Below, piece after piece: positions 20,120 through 28,494 of a DNA stretch of 64,000 nt (position 1 is its first letter; the number at the start of each line of letters is the position of its first letter). Under the pieces are notes generated by a model. The model worked only from the letters and a program-made list of their open reading frames with translations. It did no database searches and had not been told where the DNA came from. The position numbers and the translations under genes were made by a program. Origin of the DNA: CAVYWD01 sp963772225 (lineage in GTDB: Bacteria; Myxococcota; Myxococcia; Myxococcales; UBA5297); the NCBI GenBank assembly GCA_963772225.1, contig CAVYWD010000011.1, forward strand, positions 930,001 to 994,000, read 5' to 3'.

Positions 20120-21148
20120 TCACTGGCGCTTCGGCTCACCGGGGCTCGCCGCCGGCGCAGCAGGCGCACCCGCCGCGGGCGCCGTCGGCGCGGTCGGCAC
20201 CGCCGTCGCGGCCGGACCGGGGCCATGCGTCGCGTTGCGATAGCCGAGCTGCATCTGGGGCGCGAACTCGCTGGCCGGGTACTCTGCCAGGGCGCGCTTG
20301 AAGAGCTCCGCGGCCCGCTCGTGATGCCCCAAGGCGCCGTGGGCGGAGGCCAGCAGGTAGAGCGCGTAGTCGGCGTTCTTCTGCCCCTTGGCCTTGGCGG
20401 CGAAGCGCTCCAGGGGCGCCACCGCTCCATCGAAGTCCTTCAACGTGTAGAGCGCGGCGCCCAGCAGGTAGTTCGCCTGAATCGAGTCGGCGCCGTCGGG
20501 GTCGAGCGCCAGGTAGCGGCGCAGCTCGGCCGCACCCGACCTCATGTCCTCGCGGCGGACGGCGTTGCGCCCGCGCTCGAAGGCGGCCTGGCCCAGCTCG
20601 GCCTTCAAGCCATGCGCCCTGTCCTCCAGGACGCGCTGCTCGAGCGCGGTGAGGCGGGAGCGGTCGAGCTTGGCGAGCTCGTCGACGCCCCTGAGCCGGC
20701 CCTCGCCCTCGCCCTCGCTCATCAGGCGATAGGCGGCGAGCGCTCGCTCCGTGGATACCTTGGCCTGGTCGGAGTCCTGCTTGTTCTTCTGCACCTGTGC
20801 GCCGAGCTCCTCGGCGCGCTTCTTGGCCAGCTCGGCCTCCGCCGCCGAGGACTCCACCCGGGCGCGCTCGCTGGACACCGAGGCCCGCGCTCCCAAGACG
20901 CCGATCGCCACCGAGAGCGCCAAGAAGCCCGCGTAGGCCCCGAGCGAGGCGTAGCGGGTCCGCCGGTACTGGTCGTCGCTCCTCTTGGCGGCGTTCTTCA
21001 CCTCGGCGTGGAGGTTCTTCAGGAGGTTGTCGGTCTTGATGATGAGGTTGCGCGCCTCGACCACCTCTTTGCGAAGCTCGGCCAGCTCCCGATCGACGGG
21101 TCGCTTCTCGTCCTCTGCAGGCACGCTCACCTCCATTTGCGGTCGCAT
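20120..21148 (-). CDS. Membrane-anchored coiled-coil/TPR protein
   Basis: A 342-residue protein of unknown role. An N-terminal helical segment (residues about 10-55) is followed by one TM (AYAGFLALSVAIGVLGA), a charged coiled coil rich in Ala/Glu/Lys, then TPR-like repeats (QAAFERGRNAVRREDM, LLGAALYTLKDFDGAVAPLE, LASAHGALGHHERAAELF). A Pro/Ala-rich tail ends it. TPR domains of this kind usually scaffold envelope complexes. The ATG at 21148 has GAGGAG eleven bases upstream; an in-frame ATG at 21136 is possible. It follows the beta-barrel gene by 108 bases on the same strand. Confidence 0.78.
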   Translation of the reverse strand: MRPQMEVSVPAEDEKRPVDRELAELRKEVVEARNLIIKTDNLLKNLHAEVKNAAKRSDDQYRRTRYASLGAYAGFLALSVAIGVLGARASVSSERARVESSAAEAELAKKRAEELGAQVQKNKQDSDQAKVSTERALAAYRLMSEGEGEGRLRGVDELAKLDRSRLTALEQRVLEDRAHGLKAELGQAAFERGRNAVRREDMRSGAAELRRYLALDPDGADSIQANYLLGAALYTLKDFDGAVAPLERFAAKAKGQKNADYALYLLASAHGALGHHERAAELFKRALAEYPASEFAPQMQLGYRNATHGPGPAATAVPTAPTAPAAGAPAAPAASPGEPKRQ

Positions 21149-21256
21149 CGATTCTCGCACTCCTCGCGGCGCGGTCGCCGTCCAGATATCGGCCATCAAC
21201 GAGCCACTGCACAAGCGCATTTCTCGGCGAGAGTGGCTCGGCCGCCCGCCCGCCGT

Positions 21257-21871
21257 TCACGGCGGCAGCCGCCTCGACTCGGGCGGGAAGGAGATCTGCG
21301 CGCCCACCGAGAACCAGTTTCCGCCGGTCTGAAGAGGCGCGAGGCCCGGGATGGAAGCCCGGGCGAACGCGAGCCGATACTCGGCCACGAGGGCCACGCG
21401 CTCGCTCACGTCGACGGAGACGCCGACGACGGCAAAAGGCCCGGCGGTGTGGCTCTCCAGCGAGCCGACCGGCCCCGACGAGACGAAGTTGAGAAAGTAG
21501 CCGAAGCCGACGCCCAGATATGGGGTGATGGGACCGGTGACCACGGAGTACCGGAACGCGAGGTCGACGGGCACGGTCCACACGACCATGGGCGCGGCGG
21601 AGGCGAAGTCGACCTCTTCGCGGGCCAGGCCGAGCTCGATGGCGACCTCCAACGCGAGCTTGAGGCGGTAGCCGAAGACCGCCAGGGCGGCCGGACCCCC
21701 GCGCGGCGGCCCGGCGAGCGGCTGCCCGGACGCGGCCACCAGCTCGGCGAAGCGCCCGTTGAGGGTGTAGCGCCATCCCGCCTGGAGGGCGATGCGGCCA
21801 CCTTCCTCGACCGGCTCGCCGCGCGCGGCAGCGGCGGCGAGGAAGAGACAGGCGAAGGCCACGGTCTTCAA
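21257..21871 (-). CDS. Outer-membrane beta-barrel-like protein
   Basis: A 204-residue exported protein. A cleavable signal peptide (AFACLFLAAAAARG) is followed by alternating hydrophobic/polar strands, including a typical barrel pattern GPITPYLGVGFGYFLNF and VALVAEYRLAF, with the last strand NWFSVGAQISF. This resembles the OmpW/opacity-type small barrel superfamily, but no specific family is assigned. The start is a TTG at 21871 with no clear Shine-Dalgarno. It precedes the TPR gene and may be co-transcribed with it. Confidence 0.7.
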   Translation of the reverse strand: MKTVAFACLFLAAAAARGEPVEEGGRIALQAGWRYTLNGRFAELVAASGQPLAGPPRGGPAALAVFGYRLKLALEVAIELGLAREEVDFASAAPMVVWTVPVDLAFRYSVVTGPITPYLGVGFGYFLNFVSSGPVGSLESHTAGPFAVVGVSVDVSERVALVAEYRLAFARASIPGLAPLQTGGNWFSVGAQISFPPESRRLPP

Positions 21872-22060
21872 ATCAGCGCGCAGGTACGCCGCTCCGGGTT
21901 CGAAATACTGCGCGAGCCTAGCGCGGCCGCGCGAGAGGGCAAGTTCGAGCCTCCGGCGCGCGGCGCGAGCGAGTGGGACGCTCGCCCGCTTGACGCCGCC
22001 GCGAGCCGGCTCCTATAACGCGGTGCCGCTCACGCCCCGCTGCGACGGTTTGGGGGCGCT

Positions 22061-22145
22061 GCCGGAGTGGCGGAATTGGCAGACGCACGGGACTCAAAAT
22101 CCCGCGAGGCTCGGCCTCATGAGGGTTCGACCCCCTCCTCCGGCA
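22061..22145 (+). tRNA. tRNA-Leu (anticodon CAA)
   Basis: An 85-nt cloverleaf: acceptor GCCGGAG pairs with CTCCGGC, the anticodon stem CGGGA/TCCCG encloses loop CTCAAAA with anticodon CAA at 22095-22097, a long variable arm is typical of class II tRNA, and the T-loop is GGTTCGACC. The discriminator is A and the 3' CCA is not encoded. It reads UUG codons, which are rare in this high-GC genome. It lies alone, just upstream of a TPR protein gene. Confidence 0.95.
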
Positions 22146-22316
22146 CAGTCGGTCCCCCCGCCGCGGTCCTGCGGCATTCCTTCCTTCACCGCGGCGGCGG
22201 CGGCGCAAGCTCGCGCCTGCGCCGCGGATTGCTGCGCGCAGTGGCGTTGTCGTGGTAAAGGGTTCGACCCTTTGCTCGACCCTCGGCGCCCGCCCGGCGC
22301 CTAGAAGGCTTCGCCC

Positions 22317-23039
22317 ATGTACAACGTCCTCATCAGCACCGGAATCGCCGCCGCGGTCTTCCTCGCCACCCTCGGGTTGGGCTTCCGGCCGCTGGCGGCC
22401 TCGGTCCCTGCGGTCCTCGCCCTCTTCGCGTCCAACCTCCTGCTCTCGCGCCGAATCGGGCAGAAGGTGCAGGAGCTGGCCAACGCCGCCCAGAAAGAGA
22501 TCCAGTCGCAGCGCATCGACAAGGGCATCAAGCTGCTCGAGGAAGGCTTCAAGTACGACAAGTGGCAGTTCCTGGTCGGCGCCGAGCTCCACTCCAACAT
22601 CGGCATCTTGCTCTACGTCAAAAAGGACTTCGAGCAGGCGCGGCCCCACCTGGACAAGGCCGGCCCCCGCGGCCCCGCGGGCGCGCGCGCCAAGGCCATG
22701 CTCGGCTGCCTCGCCTTCATGCGAAAGGACGAAGCCGCCATGAAGGCCGCTTTCGAGCAGGCCGTCCGGGCCGGGAAGAAGGAGAGCATCCTCTGGGCTG
22801 CCTATGCGTTCTGCCTGGACAAGCTCGACCGGCGCGACGACGCGCTCAAGGTCTTGGCCCGCGCCCTCGAGACCAATCCCTCGGACGAGAAGCTCAAGGC
22901 CAACATGGTGGCCCTGCAGAACGAGAAAAAGCTGAAGATGAAGGCCTACTCGCCCGAGTGGTACCAGTTCCACCTCGAGAAGCCGCCCATGGACTTCGGC
23001 GGACCGGGCGGGCGCCGCGTGGTCTACCAGCGCCGGTAG
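22317..23039 (+). CDS. Membrane-associated TPR protein
   Basis: A 240-residue protein with two short hydrophobic helices at the N-terminus (residues 3-24 and 25-44). These are followed by helical repeats of TPR type (IDKGIKLLEEGFKYDKWQF, ELHSNIGILLYVKKDFEQAR, WAAYAFCLDKLDRRDDALKV). It ends in a basic tail VVYQRR. Likely an inner-membrane protein presenting a cytoplasmic TPR scaffold. Specific function is unknown. It starts about 170 bases after the tRNA-Leu gene. Confidence 0.8.
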   Translation: MYNVLISTGIAAAVFLATLGLGFRPLAASVPAVLALFASNLLLSRRIGQKVQELANAAQKEIQSQRIDKGIKLLEEGFKYDKWQFLVGAELHSNIGILLYVKKDFEQARPHLDKAGPRGPAGARAKAMLGCLAFMRKDEAAMKAAFEQAVRAGKKESILWAAYAFCLDKLDRRDDALKVLARALETNPSDEKLKANMVALQNEKKLKMKAYSPEWYQFHLEKPPMDFGGPGGRRVVYQRR

Positions 23040-23085
23040 AGGCCGCCTTACTCGAAGGTTGGACTAAGGTCGCCTCCCCCTTCGC

Positions 23086-23119
23086 CCCCTCCCCGCGAGC
23101 GGCCGCGAGCGGGGAGGGG
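23086..23119. terminator. GC-rich hairpin after the TPR gene
   Basis: Perfect 11-bp stem CCCCTCCCCGC/GCGGGGAGGGG with a 12-base loop, 47 bases past the stop codon at 23039. It lacks a T-run, so its role as terminator or palindromic repeat is open. Confidence 0.45.
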
Positions 23120-23250
23120 TTGGGGGGTGAGGAACCCAACGCGCTTGCCCGCCAGCCTCGGCTTCTCTCGCCCGCCTCCACCGCTCCCGCCCCCGAAGGG
23201 CTTTCCGGCTCGCCGCCGGCGCCGAAGCTTTGCAGCGCGCGAGGGCGGGC

Positions 23251-24882
23251 ATGGCTGATTTTGGTTTTTCAGACCAGCTCCGGGTGGCTGTGATCGGGGC
23301 GGGCCCCGCTGGCGCTGCCTTCTCCAGCGCGCTCCTCGCCGGCGCGCGCGCCGCCGGCCGAAGCCTCGAGCTTACGCTGTACGACGGCTCGGCGAGCCAC
23401 GAGGTCGCCGCCCCAGCGCTCCTGTGCGCCGACGCGCGCCGCAGGCTGGCGGCCCTGGGAGCGCCCGTCCCCTCTCGAGCCGGCGAGCTGGAGGTGCAAG
23501 GCGTCCGCGTCCACGCGGGGGGCTCGAGCGCCGACTTCGACCCTCCGACCGGAGGGCTCTGGGTCGTGGACGGCCCCGGGCCGTTGGCCGGCCAGCGGAC
23601 GATCAAGCAGCTGCTCCTTTCGGCGGCCGCCGTCCGAGGCGCGCGCATCCGAGCCGCGTGGGCCGAATCGGTCGAATGCTCTCCACGCCAAGCGGTAGTT
23701 CGGGCGCAGGGGCGCGCCGACGCCTACGACCTGGTGGTCGGCGCTTTCGGCGCCCACAGCGCGCTGGAGCTCGGGCGCTACCGGCCGCCTCCTCTGCTGC
23801 TGGGCTCGCACGCGCGCCTTTGCCAATCCAGCCGCGACGGGATCCTGCACCTCTTCTTCGCGCCCGCCCCTCCGGTCGACCTGCTCGCGCTCGTCCCCGG
23901 CGCGGCCGGCGTCTACGCCCTTGCGGTGGGCCGGAGCGCGGGCGTGCCAGATCTGGTCCGCGCGCTGCTCGCCCTCGAGCGCTCCGGCGCCCTGCCCCAG
24001 GGGCATAGCGTCCGGGCCGCCGAGCGCACCGCGGTGGCCTCCGGAGAGGCGCGAGGCACGGCAGGGCTGCGCCACCTCGCCGTGGGCACGGCCGCGCTCG
24101 GAGGCCCGTTGGACGCCCCGCTGCTGGCGGCGCTGGCGGGGGCCTCCGGCGCCGCCCGCGCGGCGCTCGAGATTGGCGCGGCCGGACCTTTGGGCGCAGG
24201 GCTCGCGGCCGCGCAGGCGGAGCTCGCCCTGGACGCGAGGAGGCAGGCGAAGATCCTGCCCTGGGCCCGCCGCGCGGGGCCCACGCTCCCGCCCGCATTG
24301 AAGCGACGCGCGAGCGCGCCGGGGGCCGCTCTGCAGGAGGGCTCATTTCTCCTGGGGCTACCTCCCCTGACGGCGGCGCAGGTGCTCTCGGCCGCGCGCC
24401 GCGGGGCCTTCCGCCAGCTGCTCGGCCGCGCACTGGCGCCGCGGCCCGCGAGCGCTCCACTGGAAGTGAACCGCGCCCTGGCCTACGTCATCGACGACGA
24501 CCCCGACCCACGCCAGCTCCTCGCGGACTTCCTCCGGGCCCGCGGCGCCACCGTGCGCACCTTCGCCGACGAGATGGGGATCCTCGAATGCGCCGCGCGC
24601 GAGCGCCCCGGAGCCATCCTGCTCGACGTGGTGCTCCCTTGGGTCGACGGCTTGAGCCTGTGCCGGGCGCTTCGGAGCGACCCGGCCTCTGCAGGCGCCC
24701 TCCTGGTCGCGATGAGCGGGCTGTGCCGCAAAGCCGATCGCGACGCCGCCCTCGCCGCGGGCGCGGACGCCTTCCTCGCCAAGCCCGTGGACCTCGAACG
24801 ACTCGAGCGCTTGCTCGACGCCATCAGCGCCGGCGAGGAGGTCGCCGGCAGGGCCCCGCTCGCCCACGTCAAGGGCCTGTGA
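23251..24882 (+). CDS. FAD-dependent oxidoreductase fused to a receiver domain
   Basis: A 543-residue hybrid protein. Residues about 8-400 form a flavoprotein with the dinucleotide motif VAVIGAGPAGAAF and a later VVGAFGAHSALE, resembling geranylgeranyl-reductase/halogenase-type monooxygenases. Residues about 408-530 form a complete CheY-like receiver: acidic DDD at the start, phospho-acceptor D459 in ILLDVVLP, Ser in AMSG and Lys in FLAKPVD. All catalytic receiver residues are present, so phosphorylation could control a redox enzyme, or redox state could be read by the receiver. The substrate is unknown and no histidine kinase is adjacent. The ATG at 23251 follows GAGGGCGGGC; an upstream TTG at 23230 is less likely. 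The 3' end overlaps the next convergent gene by 14 bases. Confidence 0.8.
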   Translation: MADFGFSDQLRVAVIGAGPAGAAFSSALLAGARAAGRSLELTLYDGSASHEVAAPALLCADARRRLAALGAPVPSRAGELEVQGVRVHAGGSSADFDPPTGGLWVVDGPGPLAGQRTIKQLLLSAAAVRGARIRAAWAESVECSPRQAVVRAQGRADAYDLVVGAFGAHSALELGRYRPPPLLLGSHARLCQSSRDGILHLFFAPAPPVDLLALVPGAAGVYALAVGRSAGVPDLVRALLALERSGALPQGHSVRAAERTAVASGEARGTAGLRHLAVGTAALGGPLDAPLLAALAGASGAARAALEIGAAGPLGAGLAAAQAELALDARRQAKILPWARRAGPTLPPALKRRASAPGAALQEGSFLLGLPPLTAAQVLSAARRGAFRQLLGRALAPRPASAPLEVNRALAYVIDDDPDPRQLLADFLRARGATVRTFADEMGILECAARERPGAILLDVVLPWVDGLSLCRALRSDPASAGALLVAMSGLCRKADRDAALAAGADAFLAKPVDLERLERLLDAISAGEEVAGRAPLAHVKGL

Positions 24883-25282
24883 CCGGCACCGAGACCCAGT
24901 CCTGGCCTTGGAAGTGGAACCGGGCCTTGAACGCCTGGTGCCCGCCGCCGCACGCGCCCAGGTCGAAGTCCGCCTCGTAGTCGCCCCTCTCGAGCCGGAG
25001 CGAGTGGACCTGCGCCGCCGGCGCTGGGTCCGCCGCCGAGTAGAGGAACTGGGCTCGGCGAGCGAGCTCGCGCCCGGGCAACTTGAAGAGCTCGACTTGG
25101 AGCGAGCAGAGGCCCTCCCGGCGCGCGCCCAGCTCGTACGAGAGGGTCGTCTGCGCGGGGGCCCAGGCGAAGAAGGCCGCGGCAGCGGCCAGCAACGCGA
25201 GCAGCGGGAGGAGCCGGCGCAGCAGCCGGCGGGGACCCGGCGGATTCGCCGGGGCGAGCGCGTCTGGGTCGGCGCGGGTCAT
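24869..25282 (-). CDS. Single-pass membrane protein of unknown function
   Basis: 137 residues: a short cytoplasmic N-terminus with an Arg/Pro-rich stretch, one TM (LLPLLALLAAAAAFFAW, about residues 24-40) and a periplasmic domain of about 95 residues with two cysteines that could pair (GLCSLQVELF and LGACGGGHQAF). The strand pattern suggests a beta-sandwich. I do not recognise a family. The ATG at 25282 has GGAG nine to ten bases upstream. The 3' end overlaps the flavoprotein-receiver gene. Confidence 0.7.
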   Translation of the reverse strand: MTRADPDALAPANPPGPRRLLRRLLPLLALLAAAAAFFAWAPAQTTLSYELGARREGLCSLQVELFKLPGRELARRAQFLYSAADPAPAAQVHSLRLERGDYEADFDLGACGGGHQAFKARFHFQGQDWVSVPVTGP

Positions 25283-25375
25283 CGCTCTCAACTCCGAAGG
25301 TAGGGGCTCGAGGGCGTCAACGGCCCTCCGCACCGTCGCCCTGCCGCCGGTTGCGGCGCTCGAGGCGCCGACGGC

Positions 25376-25921
25376 CTATCCCTTCTTCCGGCGCCGACGC
25401 GCAGTGGCCTCGCTGACCTTGACCACCGGCACCGCGGCACCGCCCTCGCCTTCGGGGCGCAGGCGGATCTCCGCCTTGACCTCGAGGGTCATCTCGCTTA
25501 GGAGCCGCATCACCTCGCGTCGGAGCGCGGCGCTCTCGAGGAACCGGCGGACCTCCTCGCCGATAATCCGCAAAAGCTCGTCCTTGCTGCGCTCCGCCTG
25601 GCCGAGCACGAAGCGCATGACGTCCTTGGGGAGCTTCAGGTCTTTGACGAGGGTGCGAATCCCCTCCTCGGTCATGAAGACCGCGCCCAGGCTCGCGACC
25701 ATGGCCTTGCGCAGCATGTCGGCCACGCCGCCGGCCTTGCGCGCCTCGTCGGAGCCCGGCTCCGGAGCGCGCGCGAACCCCTCGTCGTCGCCGTCGTCGG
25801 GGAAGCCGTCGAGGTCGTCGTCCAGCGCCTCCTCCACCAGCCGCGCGCGGTCCGCCGCGGCCTGCGAGGCAGCCGCGGGAGCCGAGTCGCGCTCCTTGGG
25901 TGATTCGTGCGAATCGGCCAT
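25376..25921 (-). CDS. Hypothetical acidic/basic helical protein
   Basis: 181 residues, not recognised. The first 60 residues are acidic and disordered (DDDLDGFPDDGDDEG). The middle and end are amphipathic helices (ADMLRKAMVASLGAVFMTEE, KDELLRIIGEEVRRFLES) resembling polyhydroxyalkanoate-associated or phasin-like proteins, then a basic C-terminus RRRRKKG. No signal peptide is seen. It lies 45 bases downstream of mrp on the same strand, so the two are probably co-transcribed. Confidence 0.72.
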   Translation of the reverse strand: MADSHESPKERDSAPAAASQAAADRARLVEEALDDDLDGFPDDGDDEGFARAPEPGSDEARKAGGVADMLRKAMVASLGAVFMTEEGIRTLVKDLKLPKDVMRFVLGQAERSKDELLRIIGEEVRRFLESAALRREVMRLLSEMTLEVKAEIRLRPEGEGGAAVPVVKVSEATARRRRKKG

Positions 25922-25966
25922 GGACTCTTCACCCCCGCTTCGAAGAGCAGCGCCCTCGGCAACCTC

Positions 25967-27049
25967 TTACGCGGGGGCCTGCTCGAACACCGGCAGCTTC
26001 ACGCGCATCGCCTGGCGGCTCACCTGTCCGGCGATGTTCTTGGCCATCTCGAGGAACGCCTGGGACTGCGGCGACTCGGGGTGGCCGGCGACGATGGGGA
26101 CGCCCTTGTCGCCGCCCTCGCGAACGGCGAGGTCGAGCGGGATCTCCCCGAGGAACGGGATGCCCATGGCCTCGGCGGCGCGCCTTCCGCCGCCGGTGTC
26201 GAAGATGGGCGTCGCCTTCTGGCAGTGAGGGCAGATGAAGTTGCTCATGTTCTCGACCATGCCCAGGATCGGGATGTTCACCTTATCGAACATGAGCTTG
26301 GCCTTCATGACGTCGGAGAGGGAGAGGTCCTGCGGCGTGGTGACGAGCACCGCGCCCGAGGCGCGCACCGTCTGCGAGATGGACAGCGGCACGTCCCCGG
26401 TCCCCGGCGGCAGATCGATGACGAGGTAGTCGAGCGCGCCCCAGTTCACGTCGCGCATGAGCTGCTGGATGGCGCCGTGGAGCATGGGGCCGCGCCAGAT
26501 GAGCGCCTGGTCCGGCTCGACGAGCAGGCCGATGGACATGCCCTTGATGCCGTGCGCGACGACGGGATCCAGGCTCTTGCCGTCGGGCGAGGAGGGCCGC
26601 TTCTCCACGCCCATCATGATGGGGAGCGACGGCCCGTAGAAGTCGGCATCGAGCAGGCCGACCGAGGCGCCGCACCGCTGGAGGGCGACGGCCAGATTCA
26701 CCGCGCAGGTGGACTTGCCCACCCCGCCCTTCCCGGCGCCGACGAGGACGATGTTCTTCACGTTGGGAAGGAGGTCACCCTTCGCCTTGGCGCCGCCGCG
26801 CACCTGGGCGCCCATCTCCACCGCGACCTTGGAGACGCCCGGCAGCGCGCGCAGCGCCGCCTCGACGTCGCTCTGAACCTTGCCCTTGAGCGGGCAGGCC
26901 GGCGTGGTCAGCTCGATCTTCACGGCGACCTCGCCGCCGTGGATGGTCACGCCCTTGACCATGTTAAGCGACACGAGGTCGCGCATCAGCTCCGGGTCGT
27001 TCACTTTCGAGAGGGCCTGCATCACATCGCGTTCCGAAACTTCAGGCAT
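25967..27049 (-). CDS. mrp: Mrp/NBP35-type Fe-S cluster carrier ATPase
   Basis: A 360-residue P-loop ATPase that binds and transfers Fe-S clusters to apoproteins. An N-terminal MIP18/DUF59 domain (residues 1-90: VNDPELMRDLVSLNMVKG) precedes the deviant Walker A GAGKGGVGKST (residues 104-114). The switch motif LDADFYGPSLP and the CPHC pair near residue 270 that bridges a cluster between subunits are present. The start at 27049 matches the family N-terminus. Its upstream region is occupied by a 0.8-kb minisatellite. Fe-S enzymes in the window such as PFOR are plausible clients, but that is inference. Confidence 0.94.
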   Translation of the reverse strand: MPEVSERDVMQALSKVNDPELMRDLVSLNMVKGVTIHGGEVAVKIELTTPACPLKGKVQSDVEAALRALPGVSKVAVEMGAQVRGGAKAKGDLLPNVKNIVLVGAGKGGVGKSTCAVNLAVALQRCGASVGLLDADFYGPSLPIMMGVEKRPSSPDGKSLDPVVAHGIKGMSIGLLVEPDQALIWRGPMLHGAIQQLMRDVNWGALDYLVIDLPPGTGDVPLSISQTVRASGAVLVTTPQDLSLSDVMKAKLMFDKVNIPILGMVENMSNFICPHCQKATPIFDTGGGRRAAEAMGIPFLGEIPLDLAVREGGDKGVPIVAGHPESPQSQAFLEMAKNIAGQVSRQAMRVKLPVFEQAPA

Positions 27050-27131
27050 TGCGTTCTCCGCTTTCGCTGCAGGCGCGCCCAGACCCGGGCACGAGAGGGA
27101 CGGATAATCTGAAAGTCCAGCACGCCGCTGT

Positions 27132-27918
27132 CAACCCGTTGCTCGATATCGCCGCGAAGCGGCCTCCTTCCGGGCCGGCGACTTCAGGTCGCCAACCCGT
27201 TGCTCGATATCGCCGCGAAGCGGCCTCCTTCCGGGCCGGCGACTTCAGGTCGCCAACCCGTTGCTCGATATCGCCGCGAAGCGGCCTCCTTCCGGGCCGG
27301 CGACTTCAGGTCGCCAACCCGTTGCTCGAATCGCCGCGAAGCGGCCTCCTTCCGGGCCGGCGACTTCAGGTCGCCAACCCGTTGCTCGAATCGCCGCGAA
27401 GCGGCCTCCTTCCGGGCCGGCGACTTCAGGTCGCCAACCCGTTGCTCGATATCGCCGCGAAGCGGCCTCCTTCCGGGCCGGCGACTTCAGGTCGCCAACC
27501 CGTTGCTCGAATCGCCGCGAAGCGGCCTCCTTCCGGGCCGGCGACTTCAGGTCGCCAACCCGTTGCTCGAATCGCCGCGAAGCGGCCTCCTTCCGGGCCG
27601 GCGACTTCAGGTCGCCAACCCGTTGCTCGAATCGCCGCGAAGCGGCCTCCTTCCGGGCCGGCGACTTCAGGTCGCCAACCCGTTGCTCGATATCGCCGCG
27701 AAGCGGCCTCCTTCCGGGCCGGCGACTTCAGGTCGCCAACCCGTTGCTCGATATCGCCGCGAAGCGGCCTCCTTCCGGGCCGGCGACTTCAGGTCGCCAA
27801 CCCGTTGCTCGAATCGCCGCGAAGCGGCCTCCTTCCGGGCCGGCGACTTCAGGTCGCCAACCCGTTGCTCGAATCGCCGCGAAGCGGCCTCCTTCCGGGC
27901 CGACGACCTCGAGGTCGC
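27132..27918. repeat. 13-copy minisatellite, 60/61-bp unit
   Basis: Thirteen head-to-tail units beginning CAACCCGTTGCTCGA, identical except at one point: six units read GATATC (61 bp) and seven read GAATC (60 bp), in the order T T T A A T A A A T T A A with T = GATATC and A = GAATC. The last unit degenerates at its end (GACCTCGAG for GACTTCAG). Each unit holds two small hairpins: GCCGC-GAA-GCGGC and GGCGAC-TTCAG-GTCGCC. The array lies between the stop of a lipoprotein gene and the start of mrp, so it occupies the mrp upstream region. No spacers separate the units, so it is not CRISPR. Long open frames pass through it only because it has no stops in several frames. Confidence 0.95.
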
Positions 27919-27977
27919 CAACCTAGAGATGTCGGGCCGGCCTGCCTGTTGCAGCCGCCCACTGTCCGCCGGCCGCG

Positions 27978-28412
27978 TCACTCGAGGGCCGCGAGGCGCC
28001 AGCCGTCGGGCTCGCGCACGAGCCTGGCGCTCTTGCCGTCGCCCACTGGCAGGAAGGCCTGGTCGGCTGCCACGCGCCAGGCGGATTGAGGGCAAGCGCG
28101 CAAGCGCGCGAGCTTGTCCTGGGCGAGCCCCCGAACGGCGGAGAAGTCCGATGCCAGGCGAGCAGGCGTGTATCGTGCGCGCAGCGGGCTGGCGAGCAGG
28201 CGGTAGACGGCTTCGAAGTCGCCTCGCTCCGCGGCTTTCAAGAACTGGTCGAGGGCTCCTCGCGGCCCCAGAGCGGCGTCCCGGAGAGGGGCTTCACAGG
28301 CGGGGCACGCCGGGCACGGCCTGGCGGCGGCGGGAGTCCCGGCCGGGTGCGCACAGCCGCCGAGCAGGACGAGCCCCGCGCCGAGCGCCGACGTCCTCTG
28401 CCAGAGCCCCAA
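27978..28412 (-). CDS. Putative lipoprotein with NTF2-like fold
   Basis: 144 residues. The start is a TTG at 28412 with GGAGG six bases upstream. The signal peptide ends in the lipobox LLGGC (Cys20), followed by a Pro/Cys stretch (CPACPAC). The mature domain ALDQFLKAAERGDFEAVYRLL resembles the opening helix of NTF2/SnoaL-like domains, ending with a conserved-looking VREPDGWRL strand. It follows sppA by 82 bases and may share its transcript. The exact role is unknown. Confidence 0.72.
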   Translation of the reverse strand: MGLWQRTSALGAGLVLLGGCAHPAGTPAAARPCPACPACEAPLRDAALGPRGALDQFLKAAERGDFEAVYRLLASPLRARYTPARLASDFSAVRGLAQDKLARLRACPQSAWRVAADQAFLPVGDGKSARLVREPDGWRLAALE

Positions 28413-28494
28413 TCGATACCTCCTTCGGCGCCGCGCGAGCGACCAGAGGCTCGCGCCCGCCCGAATGCTAGACAATCCCGCGGCGGCCCGAGCG

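Noticed and set aside
22256..22273. Second tRNA or attachment-site remnant (T-arm-like AAAGGGTTCGACCCTTT)
   Set aside because: Only a lone hairpin; no acceptor or anticodon stems, and no integrase or matching repeat.
27132..27918. CRISPR array
   Set aside because: Units are contiguous and identical, with no unique spacers and no cas genes nearby.
27049..28471. Long plus-strand frames (up to 423 residues) across the minisatellite
   Set aside because: They exist only because the 60-bp unit has no stops; the 61-bp units shift the frame and there is no ribosome binding site or family similarity.
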